From NCBI GenBank assembly GCA_934504065.1, contig CAKSVQ010000059.1, positions 1 to 12,458 on the forward strand: a DNA stretch of 12,458 nt, in the 5' to 3' direction. The position numbers and the translations under genes were made by a program. Each line of letters starts with the position of its first letter. The stretch's first letter is position 1. Below the pieces are notes generated by a model. That model did not search any database, was not told where the DNA came from, and worked only from the letters and a program-made list of their open reading frames with translations. Origin of the DNA: an uncultured Dysosmobacter sp. (GTDB lineage: Bacteria; Bacillota; Clostridia; Oscillospirales; Oscillospiraceae). Of this stretch, positions 5,278-12,458 are shown in pieces.

Positions 5278-6756
5278 ATGAAGAATATTTTTGCTCCGGC
5301 AGATGTTTGCCTGGGGGATGCCGTCCTTTGCAATACTCCCAGCGGCGCTGCCCTGTTTGCCGCCATTGGCGGGCACTACGCCACGCCTGCCCAAGCCGTT
5401 TTTGAACTGCTGGATAACGCCATTGCAGGCGCGCTGGCCGGGGAAGAAGCGGGGGACATCCTGCTTTGCGTGAAGGAAGTCTGCGGAGACGCGGAACTGT
5501 CCGTCAGCGACAACGGAGCGGGCATCGAAGACTTGGGCGCGGCGCTGACCATTTCGAAATGCAGCGGACTGTCCCCTTACAATGAGCATGGCTGCGGGCT
5601 GAAAAGTGCCCTGTCCTATTTTTGCAATGGGGGAGGGATGTGGTCCATCGAAAGCCGCACAGCCGAGGACGCCGCCCGGAACCGCTACCGCTGCGTGATG
5701 TCTCCGTACCTTGCCATTGACGGCGCCATGCGCGCCGGGTTTTATACGGGGCAGGGGAGCATTGGCCATGAGACCGGGACCTGCGTCCGCATCCGCTGTG
5801 CCGGAAGCCGATTGGAGGGGCTGAGACCCGCCACCAAACGGACGCAGGCAGGCTTCCGCCAGCTGATGGCCTATCTGGAAGAGGAAGTGGCCTACACGTA
5901 CGCGCCGCTGCTGGCGTCCGGGAAGATCCGTATCCGCGTTCTGCTGGGAGAAGAGGAGGCGCCCCGTCAGCTTACAGCGCTGGAGCCTGCGTGGGACGGC
6001 ACGCCTGTCTCCGTACCGAAGCTTGTGACGGACCTTGGCGGCGGTCCGGTCACCATCCGCTGCTGTTACGGCACGATCCAGCCGGACAAGCGGACGGCCA
6101 TCTACTACAAGGGCAACATGGCCTCTTCCGGGCTGGAGATCCGCCTCAACGGCCGCTGTGTGGCCCACGGACTGTATGCCAGCGTGTTCGGCAAGGCGCT
6201 GCATCCCAGCTGCAACCGCTTTCTCTGCCAGATCGACCTGATCAGCGAGGACGGCTGCGCACTGCCTGCCACAGAGTCCACCAAAAACGCATGCGTGGAG
6301 ACGGACCACCGCACACAGGCCCTGTTTCGCTGGGTCCGGGCCAATGTCCGGCAGCCGGAGACCATGCGGGAGTCGCTGGAGAGCCGATTGGTCGGCCAGC
6401 TGGCCGAGAAGAAGCGGAGGGAACCCGATACCCTCCGGGTATCCCGGGAAGAGCGCACCTACCGCTCCATCGGCCTGAAAGGAAAGCTGGACCTGTTAGT
6501 CAGCAGGCACAGCGGCGTAGAGATCTACGAGGCCAAGGCAAAGGGTACCAAGGCGGAGGACCTGTACCAGCTGCGCCTGTACACGGACGGCTGCTCCATG
6601 GACGGAATGCCGCCAAAAGAGAGCATTTTGATTGGCGAGCGTCACCCAAAGGAGGTGGAAAGCCTTGTGGAGCAGCTCAACACCCAGTGTGATCCCACCG
6701 GGCTTCCGTATCACTTTTCCCTGCGGACATGGAGGGAGGAGGGCATCGGCGTATGA
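5278..6756 (+). CDS. GHKL (MORC/MutL-like) ATPase with C-terminal PD-(D/E)XK nuclease-like domain
   Basis: 492 residues; ATG with AAGGAG 8 nt upstream. The Bergerat ATP-binding motifs are all visible: the N-box FELLDN (E43, D46, N47), DNGAGI (78-83), and the G2 loop NEHGCGLKSAL (about 102-112). Residues 255-345 look like the S5-type transducer of MORC/MutL/Hsp90-class proteins (GLEIRLNGRCVAHG, then LPATESTKNACVETDH). The C-terminal part has a PD-(D/E)XK pattern: KLDLLV (D405), then EIYEAK (E418, K420), then YQLRLY (Q431). This predicts ATP-driven clamping of DNA coupled to cleavage. Prokaryotic MORC-like ATPases have been linked in the literature to restriction-type conflict systems, so a defence or DNA-repair role is plausible. 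Soluble, no membrane segment. It overlaps the XRE gene by ATGA, so the two are co-translated. The ATPase call is firm; the nuclease call is moderate. Confidence 0.8.
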   Translation: MKNIFAPADVCLGDAVLCNTPSGAALFAAIGGHYATPAQAVFELLDNAIAGALAGEEAGDILLCVKEVCGDAELSVSDNGAGIEDLGAALTISKCSGLSPYNEHGCGLKSALSYFCNGGGMWSIESRTAEDAARNRYRCVMSPYLAIDGAMRAGFYTGQGSIGHETGTCVRIRCAGSRLEGLRPATKRTQAGFRQLMAYLEEEVAYTYAPLLASGKIRIRVLLGEEEAPRQLTALEPAWDGTPVSVPKLVTDLGGGPVTIRCCYGTIQPDKRTAIYYKGNMASSGLEIRLNGRCVAHGLYASVFGKALHPSCNRFLCQIDLISEDGCALPATESTKNACVETDHRTQALFRWVRANVRQPETMRESLESRLVGQLAEKKRREPDTLRVSREERTYRSIGLKGKLDLLVSRHSGVEIYEAKAKGTKAEDLYQLRLYTDGCSMDGMPPKESILIGERHPKEVESLVEQLNTQCDPTGLPYHFSLRTWREEGIGV

Positions 6757-7016
6757 TCCCTTACCCCGTCATCGATATGCGTTCCACCGGGGAGCGCATC
6801 CGCCGGAAACGGCTGGAACAGGACATCTCCATCCCACAGATGCAGCAGTTTTTTCACTTCAGCACCGTGCAGGCGATCTACCTCTGGCAGAAAGGAACGA
6901 CCCTTCCCAGTCTGGATAATTTTTATGCCCTGAGCGTGCTGCTGGGTGTCAGTGTTAACGACCTCATCGTGGAAAAGTCAATAACGCTGGACAATAGAGC
7001 GCCGACGGGACCGTGA
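6753..7016 (+). CDS. XRE-family helix-turn-helix regulator
   Basis: The start ATG at 6753 overlaps the TGA of the ATPase gene (ATGA), giving 87 residues. A start further upstream would lie inside the ATPase reading frame and is not needed. The Cro/CI-type domain spans about residues 10-68: GERIRRKRLEQDISIPQMQQ, FFHFSTVQAIYLWQKGTTLP as the recognition part, then LDNFYALSVLLGVSVNDLI. The C-terminus is short and has no sensor or peptidase domain. Being the second gene and coupled in translation to the ATPase, it probably represses its own operon. It could instead be a DNA-guiding partner of the ATPase. Confidence 0.88.
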   Translation: MIPYPVIDMRSTGERIRRKRLEQDISIPQMQQFFHFSTVQAIYLWQKGTTLPSLDNFYALSVLLGVSVNDLIVEKSITLDNRAPTGP

Positions 7017-7114
7017 CCGAAGACGCGCAAGTCCGGCGGGCCCAGCCGGAGAATGGCAGCCGTCCTTTCAAACCGCGTCGGCAAAAGGAATTCCGCCAGA
7101 TCGTGCGGAGAGGG

Positions 7115-7143
7115 TTGAAATGTCATACCTTTCCAGCTATAAT
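7115..7143 (+). promoter_or_regulatory. Near-consensus sigma-A promoter of the hybrid kinase
   Basis: TTGAAA (7115-7120), exactly 17 bp, then TATAAT (7138-7143). The start of transcription is expected near 7150, leaving a leader of about 90 nt before the kinase start codon. This makes the kinase independent of the ATPase-XRE unit. Confidence 0.75.
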
Positions 7144-7160
7144 AAAAAACGATTGCGCAC

Positions 7161-7204
7161 GGGGCGCTTTTTGTCGAATCTGCCGCAGATGGGACTGCGC
7201 CCCC
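7161..7204 (+). other. Nested stem-loop in the kinase mRNA leader
   Basis: GGGGCGC (7161-7167) pairs with GCGCCCC (7197-7203). Inside it ATCTG (about 7179-7183) pairs with CAGAT (about 7186-7190). The structure lies between the predicted transcription start and the ribosome binding site. I do not recognise a known riboswitch class in it. Confidence 0.45.
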
Positions 7205-7241
7205 GCTTTGATAAAAATAAAAAGTATGGGAGATCATGCGT

Positions 7242-10200
7242 ATGATCGAGCTGGAATCGCAGGCACGCAACGAGTACATCCGGGAAAGCCGCACGGGCTT
7301 TTGGAAAATGGAGCTGGGGGACGGTGAGCCCCGCATGTACGCCGACGCCATCATGCAGGACCTCCTCGGCGTCTCGCCGGAGGTCACGCCGGAGGAGTGC
7401 TATGCGTTTTTCATGGCCCATATCCACCCGGAGGACATGCCGCTGCTCAAGGCGTATCAAAAAGAGCTGGTGCGGGGCGAGGCCGACATTGTTTACCGCT
7501 ACCTCCACCCGGTGACCGGGGAGATGCGCGTTCGCTGCGACGGCAGGCGGATCGAAACGGAGGGGCCGGGCATCACCATCATCGGCCACCACCGGGAATA
7601 TTCCGGCGTGTTCCGCGTGGAGGACGACAAGCAGTCGCAGCGCTGGCTCATGCAGCAAAACCGCGACCTGCGGCAGGCGCACACCCGCACGGCGGCCTAT
7701 AACCGCAGCATCATCGACCGGGCGGCCTGCGGCATCGTTTCCTACACGCTGCCCGAGCGGGCCAACCTCTATATGAACGCCGAGGCCCTGCGGGTCTATG
7801 GAGTCCGGGATCTGGACGACGCCAACCGGAATATGGGCGAGATCGTGGCAAAGGCGGTCTACCGCAACAGCACGGACCTGCAAAAGCTTCTGGCCCTCCA
7901 CACCGAGGACGGCGCCGTGAACTATGAGTGTACCCTCACCAACAAGCAGGGCAACGCGGCCAGCCTGTTGGCCCACACCGAGGTCATCACCACCCCGGAG
8001 GGCAAGCGCGCCGTTTACACCACTTTTCTGGATGTTTCCGAAAACGAAGCGCTGAAAAGCGAAAAGCGCATCCTCAACACCCTTTGTCAGGACTTCATCG
8101 CCTTTTTCTATCTGGACTTCCAGCATGGGACCATCTCGGTCCTGAAATCCGATGAGAGTACCGTGCTGTTTGCCGACGACGGCAAGAGCACCGTGGACTT
8201 CCGCAGCTATCAGCAGCGGCTGGAGCAGTGGTTCACCCGGGACATCGACCCCAGTGTGGTGCCCGACTTTACCGACGTGCTCTCCCCGGTGCACCTGCGG
8301 CAGTGCCTGCTGCAAAACCAGCGGCTGAGCTACCGCTTCAGCACCCTGCAGCGCCACCACTATGAGGTCACCGTCTCCCGCACCGAGGGGGACGACGCCA
8401 CCGCCGTGATGGGCTTCCGCCTGATCGACGATATTATCGCTCAGGAAGAGCAGAAAAAGGAACAGCTGCGGCAGGTGAACGCCCAGCTGGAAGAGCAGCT
8501 CCACACCATCGGCGGCCTTTCCAACGCCTTTTTCGCCGTGTACTGGGTGGACCTGCGTGGCAACACCTGCACGGCTTTGAAAAACATTCCTTTTTTTGAA
8601 CAGGCCGCGCAGGACTGCCGGACAACGGACGAGGTCACGCAGGTGTTTCTTGAGCGCTGCGTGCAGCCGGAGGACCGGGAGAAAATGCGCGTTTTCACGG
8701 ACTGCCAGCGTCTGGGCGCCCTGCTGGAAAAGAATGATCTGATCATGGAGGAGTTCCACGGTACGCTGGAGCCGTGGGAGTGGTGCCGGGCCAGCTGGAT
8801 CGCCGCTTCCCGGGATGGACAAGGAGTCCCCACCAGCGTGCTGTTTTCCGTGGAGGATATTACTGCGGGCGTGGCCGAGCAGCGCCAGCGGGAACAGGAG
8901 CACCAGTTGATGGACGAGCAGACCCGGGTCATCAGCGGCCTTTCCAAGGAGTTCTCTACTGTGTGGCTGGTCTCACAGGATGGCCGCTCCGGCGTTAAAT
9001 ACCGCGACACCGGGCGGGAGAGCGCGGCAAGAGAGCCGCTCTTCTCTGCCGAAGCATCGCTGGATTACACGGTCGGCATGCGCAACTATCTCACCCGGTA
9101 CGTGTGCGAAGAGGACCGGGAGGAGTTCGCCCGGAAGGTCCAATATGAGATGGTGCTGCATGAAATTCGCCGTCAGGCGATTTACAGCGTCATCTACAAG
9201 CGGGACTATCAGGGCAAGCAGGAGTATTTTCAGATCAGCTTCACCGCCGCGGACAACGGCGAGACCAACGATTTTATTGTGGGCTTCAAAAACGTCAACG
9301 ATGTGGTGCTGGCGGAGCGGCAGAAAAACAAGGCCCTGACCGAGGCGCTGGCCGCAGTGGAATACGCCAACCACGCCAAGACCCAGTTCCTCAACAACAT
9401 GTCCCACGACATCCGCACGCCTATGAACGCCATCATCGGCTTTACCTCGCTGGCGGCCTCCCACATCGACAATCAGGACAAGGTCAAGGAATACCTGCGC
9501 AAGATCGGCACCTCCAGCGAGCACCTGCTCTCCCTCATCAACGACGTGCTGGACATGAGCCGCATTGAAAGCGGCAAGGTGAAGATCGATGAAAAGCCGC
9601 TGCATCTGCCGGACCTGCTGCACGACATCCGCACCATCATCCAGCCCACCATCAGCTCCAAGCAGCTGGATTTCCTCATCGACACCGTGGACGTGGTGGA
9701 CGAGGACGTGTTTGCCGACAAGCTGCGGCTGACGCAGGTGCTGCTGAACATTCTGGGCAACGGCGTCAAGTTCAACCGGACGGGTGGCCTTGTCAGCCTG
9801 CGGGTGCGGCAGGAAAAGAAGGCCCCCAAGGGCTGCGCCCGGTATCACTTCATCGTCCGGGACACGGGCATCGGCATCAGCAAAGAGTTCCAAGCCCACA
9901 TCTTTGAATCCTTCAGCCGGGCGGAGACCGCCACCGTCAGCGGCATTCAGGGCACCGGACTGGGCCTTGCCATCACCAAAAAGATCGTGGACCTGATGGG
10001 CGGCACCATCCGCCTGAAGAGCGAGGAGGGCGTGGGCAGCGAATTTGACGTGTGCCTGACCTTCCGCCTGACGGGGGAGCGCAAGGTCTGTCAAAAGGTG
10101 GAGACCTTGCAGGGCCTGCGGGTGCTGGTGGCGGACGACGACACGGACACCTGCCTGAGCATCTCCTCCATGCTCACGGAGATCGGGATGCGCTCGGAGT

Positions 10201-10907
10201 GGACCGTTTCCGGCAAAGAGGCGGTGATCCGCGCCAAGCACGCCATGGAGATGGGTGACGAGTTCTATGCCTACATCATCGACTGGCTGATGCCGGACAT
10301 GAACGGCATCGAGACCGTGCGCCGCATCCGCAAGGTCATCGGCGAGAATCGGCCCATTATTATCCTCACGGCCTACGACTGGTCGGACGTGGAGGAGGAA
10401 GCCCGGGAGGCGGGCGTGACAGCGTTTTGTGAGAAGCCCCTCTTCATGTCGGAGCTGCGGGACATCCTCTCCCAGCCCGTCACCGCCGAGGCGCCCCGGC
10501 AGCCGGAGCGCCGGACCGCGTCGGCCAAGGGCAAGCGTATCCTGCTGGTGGAGGACAACGAGCTGAATCAGGAGATCGCGGCGGAAATCTTGCAGGAAGC
10601 CGGATTCTCCGTGGAGGTGGCGACAGACGGCGCGGTGGCCGTGGAGAAGATGAAGCGGGCCCAGCCGGGGCAGTATGACCTGATCCTGATGGACATTCAG
10701 ATGCCCGTGATGAACGGCTATGAGGCCACGCGGAGAATTCGGGCCATGGATGCGCCCACCTGCAAAAATATTCCCATCCTCGCCATGACGGCCAACGCCT
10801 TTGAAGAGGATCGACAGGAGGCCCTTGCCGCCGGGATGAACGGGCATCTTGCAAAGCCCATCCATCTGGACACGCTGCTCAAGACCCTGTCCGACCTTTT
10901 GAAATAA
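7242..10907 (+). CDS. Soluble PAS-rich hybrid histidine kinase with two receiver domains
   Basis: I chose ATG 7242 because GGGAG (7228-7232) lies 9 nt before it; ATG 7236, two codons earlier, would leave only 3 nt. In 1223-residue numbering from 7236, five PAS-like modules run at about 12-128, 152-270, 275-398, 415-545 and 560-695. Each ends in a linker of the DVSENEAL / DITAGVAEQ / NVNDVVLAE kind. HisKA follows ([15 protein letters not shown], phospho-acceptor H724), then HATPase_c ([24 protein letters not shown]). Receiver 1 has VADDD, D1016 in [13 protein letters not shown] and EKP. Receiver 2 has LVEDN, D1153 in LMDIQMP, MTAN and AKPI. All key residues are present. There is no membrane segment and no HPt domain, so it senses a cytoplasmic cue and must pass phosphate to a separate HPt protein or act through its receivers. 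No DNA-binding output and no partner gene is seen nearby. Confidence 0.93.
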   Translation: MIELESQARNEYIRESRTGFWKMELGDGEPRMYADAIMQDLLGVSPEVTPEECYAFFMAHIHPEDMPLLKAYQKELVRGEADIVYRYLHPVTGEMRVRCDGRRIETEGPGITIIGHHREYSGVFRVEDDKQSQRWLMQQNRDLRQAHTRTAAYNRSIIDRAACGIVSYTLPERANLYMNAEALRVYGVRDLDDANRNMGEIVAKAVYRNSTDLQKLLALHTEDGAVNYECTLTNKQGNAASLLAHTEVITTPEGKRAVYTTFLDVSENEALKSEKRILNTLCQDFIAFFYLDFQHGTISVLKSDESTVLFADDGKSTVDFRSYQQRLEQWFTRDIDPSVVPDFTDVLSPVHLRQCLLQNQRLSYRFSTLQRHHYEVTVSRTEGDDATAVMGFRLIDDIIAQEEQKKEQLRQVNAQLEEQLHTIGGLSNAFFAVYWVDLRGNTCTALKNIPFFEQAAQDCRTTDEVTQVFLERCVQPEDREKMRVFTDCQRLGALLEKNDLIMEEFHGTLEPWEWCRASWIAASRDGQGVPTSVLFSVEDITAGVAEQRQREQEHQLMDEQTRVISGLSKEFSTVWLVSQDGRSGVKYRDTGRESAAREPLFSAEASLDYTVGMRNYLTRYVCEEDREEFARKVQYEMVLHEIRRQAIYSVIYKRDYQGKQEYFQISFTAADNGETNDFIVGFKNVNDVVLAERQKNKALTEALAAVEYANHAKTQFLNNMSHDIRTPMNAIIGFTSLAASHIDNQDKVKEYLRKIGTSSEHLLSLINDVLDMSRIESGKVKIDEKPLHLPDLLHDIRTIIQPTISSKQLDFLIDTVDVVDEDVFADKLRLTQVLLNILGNGVKFNRTGGLVSLRVRQEKKAPKGCARYHFIVRDTGIGISKEFQAHIFESFSRAETATVSGIQGTGLGLAITKKIVDLMGGTIRLKSEEGVGSEFDVCLTFRLTGERKVCQKVETLQGLRVLVADDDTDTCLSISSMLTEIGMRSEWTVSGKEAVIRAKHAMEMGDEFYAYIIDWLMPDMNGIETVRRIRKVIGENRPIIILTAYDWSDVEEEAREAGVTAFCEKPLFMSELRDILSQPVTAEAPRQPERRTASAKGKRILLVEDNELNQEIAAEILQEAGFSVEVATDGAVAVEKMKRAQPGQYDLILMDIQMPVMNGYEATRRIRAMDAPTCKNIPILAMTANAFEEDRQEALAAGMNGHLAKPIHLDTLLKTLSDLLK

Positions 10908-10929
10908 AGACCGCCCCGTGAGATAATAG

Positions 10930-10976
10930 AAAAATCCCGCAAACACCAGCACACGTGGGTGTTTGCGGGATTTTTT
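10930..10976 (+). terminator. Bidirectional terminator between kinase and TPR gene
   Basis: AAAAATCCCGCAAACACC (10930-10947) pairs perfectly with GGTGTTTGCGGGATTTTT (10958-10975), an 18-bp stem around 10 nt. The T-run serves the plus-strand kinase. The A-tract becomes a T-run for the minus-strand TPR gene, which ends 15 nt away. Confidence 0.92.
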
Positions 10977-10990
10977 GCCGCGATTCCTGT

Positions 10991-11932
10991 TCAGGACTTC
11001 TTTGCGCTCTTCTTCCCGGCGGGGGATGTTTTGCGCAGGGATTCGCTGGCCCAGCGGAAGAAAAAGGGAACAGCTTTGAAGAGATAGTAGTTGCCCAGCG
11101 CCTCTCCCAGCAGCTCGTCCATGGTGCCGGGGCGGTAGCCGTAGGGGTCCATCTCCTCGAAGAGGGGCTCCAGCTTGTCGGCAGCGGCGGCGCGGAAGAA
11201 TTTTTTCGCGTCCCTGTTCACTGCGGCCAGCCGCCGCACGTAGTCTTCCGCCTTGTCAAACTGGTTCAGCTTGTAATACAGGGCGGCCAGCGGCAGCAGC
11301 ATTTGGGTTTCCTCACGGCCCTCAAACTGCTTATGCAGGGCCAGCGCGTGCAGCTCGTCCTCCAGACAGGCGTACAGGTGCATCAGCGAGTAGCGCACGC
11401 CGAGGTTGTCGTTGGTGCACAGCTCCAAAAGCCGCTCGCCCTCGTCGATGGCGCAGCGCAACATGCCGCAGGCAATCAGCGCGTGAAAATACGCATGGCG
11501 GACGCGCATATATGGCCGAGTCTCCGGCGCCAGCCAGAAATCGCCCATGTACTCTTCAAAGCAGCCCTCTTCTTCCATCTGGGCGGCGGCTTTTTGCAGC
11601 AGCGCCTGAAGCAGCGGAAGCTGCTCGTCCTCCTTATCCTCCAGCGTGCAGAAGATCAGCTGGAGCTGCGCGTCCACATGGTCCGGCTCCAGCTCCAGCG
11701 CCTTTTGCAGATACGCGATCCGCTTTTTCTTCGACGGGGCCTCGTCCGCCAGATCCAGATAATCGTCCGCGGTCTCCGGGGGGGCGTCGCCGGGGACCGC
11801 CCGCCCAATCACGTGCTCTTGCAGGAACTGGTGCGTCAGTCGATTCGCGCTCTCTTCATCCACCACTTCATCCGCGTGGAGCGCAAGGAAGTTTTCCAAC
11901 TCTTTCATCAGTTTCTCTGTCTCTCGGCTCAT
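10991..11932 (-). CDS. Tetratricopeptide-repeat protein
   Basis: ATG at 11930-11932 is chosen because AGGAGG (11942-11947 on this strand) lies 9 nt upstream. The frame is open further upstream, but that part is not protein-like. The product has 313 residues. The N-terminus (SRETEKLMKELENFLALHAD) is helical and acidic. TPR-like helix pairs follow: KKRIAYLQKALELEPDHVDA, then RHAYFHALIACGMLRCAIDEGERLLEL, NDNLGVRYSLMHLYACL, and LPLAALYYKLNQFDKAEDYV. The tail is lysine-rich (GKKSAKKS). There is no signal peptide or membrane segment, so it is probably a cytosolic scaffold for protein contacts. The order and NDN-GVRY signature resemble ST7/SEC-C-associated TPR proteins common in gut Firmicutes; the partner is unknown. 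It is a single gene, convergent with the kinase. Confidence 0.82.
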   Translation of the reverse strand: MSRETEKLMKELENFLALHADEVVDEESANRLTHQFLQEHVIGRAVPGDAPPETADDYLDLADEAPSKKKRIAYLQKALELEPDHVDAQLQLIFCTLEDKEDEQLPLLQALLQKAAAQMEEEGCFEEYMGDFWLAPETRPYMRVRHAYFHALIACGMLRCAIDEGERLLELCTNDNLGVRYSLMHLYACLEDELHALALHKQFEGREETQMLLPLAALYYKLNQFDKAEDYVRRLAAVNRDAKKFFRAAAADKLEPLFEEMDPYGYRPGTMDELLGEALGNYYLFKAVPFFFRWASESLRKTSPAGKKSAKKS

Positions 11933-11996
11933 CGCGCCAGCCCTCCTGCCATACTCCGCCCGCCGAAAGAGCACTTCCGGCAGGCGTTTGTTTTTT

Positions 11997-12026
11997 ATCT
12001 TACCATGAGCAAAGCGCCTTTGGCAA
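11997..12026 (-). promoter_or_regulatory. Possible promoter of the TPR gene
   Basis: On the minus strand TTGCCA (12021-12026) is followed after 18 bp by TAAGAT (11997-12002). The -10 matches only four of six positions. It would give a leader of about 55-60 nt containing a GCCTGCCG/CGGCGGGC hairpin before the AGGAGG site. Confidence 0.4.
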
Positions 12027-12120
12027 GTGGCCGCTGTCCCTACGCGGTATAAAATCTGTGCACAGCTTATCGTGGGCCCGTGGCCGCGCTGTTGATTATG
12101 TAGCTCTTTCTGGTTCTGCT

Positions 12121-12158
12121 GCCGCAGCTGTGTCTGAGACACAGCTGCGGCGCTTTTA
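12121..12158 (+). terminator. Perfect 14-bp terminator-like hairpin
   Basis: GCCGCAGCTGTGTC, a 3-nt TGA loop and GACACAGCTGCGGC, then GCTTTTAT. The T-tract points to plus-strand termination. No plus-strand gene precedes it, so it may be a leader terminator of the 12414 gene or the end of a small unrecognised RNA. Confidence 0.55.
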
Positions 12159-12284
12159 TGACACACTTTTGCGGCACAGGTGTGCCAGCGACACATATGA
12201 CGGGGAAGCGGTGGGGGATCATCCCCGAAAATTCTCCAGAAGCTGTCAGAAAACCTGTGCAGAACGTTGAAAAAAAGGAGACGG

Positions 12285-12304
12285 TTTTTACGGTTTCGTA
12301 AAAA
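12285..12304. repeat. 8-bp inverted repeat
   Basis: TTTTTACG and CGTAAAAA flank GTTT, about 110 nt before the edge gene. Its AT-rich outer arms could be a regulator site or part of the leader fold. Confidence 0.4.
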
Positions 12305-12413
12305 AATCGTGGGAAGCGCCGGATAGGCAAAGTTGGCCCGAAAATTGCTGTAAAACAGTAGCAGTGTGAAAGAAGTCACAAACCAACATGGATAATCAGA
12401 AAGGACGAACGAT

Positions 12414-12458
12414 ATGGTCAGCTACACTCTTGCAACCGACGAACAGCGCGAGCTTGCG
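12414..12458 (+). CDS. Start of a plus-strand gene cut by the window edge
   Basis: ATG at 12414 with AAGGA 8 nt upstream opens a frame MVSYTLATDEQRELA that runs off the window. Only 15 codons are visible. The opening resembles the N-terminus of acyl-CoA dehydrogenases, which often begin with a short strand then 'T.EQ.elv', but this is a weak similarity and the identity should be treated as unknown. Confidence 0.55.
   Translation, partial: MVSYTLATDEQRELA

Larger units (their letters stand above)
11933..12413. other. 480-bp divergent intergenic region
   Basis: No gene is supported between the start of the minus-strand TPR gene and the start of the plus-strand gene at the edge. It holds the TPR leader and possible promoter, the perfect hairpin at 12121-12158, and TTTTTACG/CGTAAAAA around GTTT at 12285-12304. 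I find no convincing promoter for the plus-strand gene. Confidence 0.55.

Noticed and set aside
7013..7327. Small frame starting at a GTG that overlaps the XRE stop (GTGA), suggesting a third operon gene
   Set aside because: It runs through a strong promoter and leader hairpin and into the kinase gene. The peptide has no recognisable features and overlaps the kinase by about 85 bp.
8973..10952. Very long antisense open frame (about 659 codons) under the hybrid kinase
   Set aside because: It mirrors the kinase, whose domains are all intact. High third-position GC keeps the antisense frame open, and the peptide is low-complexity and rich in H, V, L and G without any domain. The same applies to the 7137-8903 and 5014-6309 antisense frames.
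10955..12052. Long plus-strand open frame (about 365 codons) opposite the TPR gene
   Set aside because: It begins inside the shared terminator, has no ribosome binding site, and is Q/L/V-rich filler antisense to a well-supported TPR gene with AGGAGG.
11933..12379. N-terminal extension of the TPR protein to a start at 12379
   Set aside because: The extra residues come from the non-coding gap with hairpins. The internal ATG at 11930-11932 has an ideal ribosome binding site, and homology-like sequence begins there.
1..12458. CRISPR arrays, tRNA or rRNA genes
   Set aside because: No regularly spaced direct repeats, cloverleaf-forming sequence with a TTCRA-type T-loop, or rRNA-like conserved blocks were found on reading either strand.

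Overview
The window looks like chromosome of a low-to-mid GC gut Clostridia, most likely an Oscillospiraceae/Ruminococcaceae-type Firmicute. This is inferred from the protein styles (a soluble multi-PAS hybrid kinase, XRE and ribbon-helix-helix regulators typical of that group, a teichoic-acid-type transferase) and from strong AGGAGG-like ribosome binding sites. Base composition is split. About 5.3-12.0 kb is GC-rich and tightly coding. About 0.9-5.0 kb is AT-richer, poorly coding and full of broken genes.

Layout. (1) 1-905: the 3' part of a CDP-glycerol glycerophosphotransferase-like gene, closed by a strong terminator. (2) 906-2600: an eroded stretch holding one multiply frameshifted gene of unknown family (about 1334-2232) that still keeps its terminator, then non-coding DNA with an AT-rich 17-bp inverted repeat. 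(3) 2602-3440: an 839-bp IS3-family element with intact ends but two internal deletions, inserted exactly in the loop of the terminator of the next gene. (4) 3464-4930, minus strand: a small toxin-antitoxin cluster with a frameshifted RelE/ParE toxin, an eroded antitoxin, a possible antitoxin-antitoxin fusion, and an intact ribbon-helix-helix protein under a promoter flanked by two near-identical CG-rich palindromes. (5) 4931-5277: a non-coding junction with overlapping palindromes and hairpins. (6) 5278-7016: a two-gene, ATGA-overlapping unit made of a GHKL (MORC/MutL-like) ATPase with a C-terminal PD-(D/E)XK-nuclease-like domain, plus an XRE regulator. (7) 7115-10975: a soluble hybrid histidine kinase with five PAS-like modules and two receiver domains, with its own near-consensus promoter, structured leader and terminator. 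(8) 10991-11932, minus strand: a TPR protein convergent with the kinase and sharing its bidirectional terminator. (9) 11933-12413: a 480-bp gap with a perfect terminator-like hairpin, leading to the first 15 codons of a plus-strand gene at the window edge.

The best candidate for a little-described system is the ATPase-nuclease fusion translationally coupled to an XRE regulator, which resembles prokaryotic MORC-type ATPases tied to restriction or defence. The best mechanistic observation is the IS inside the UUCG-capped terminator hairpin: removing it with one 3-bp repeat rebuilds a perfect hairpin. All family calls rest on reading motifs by eye, with no database search.
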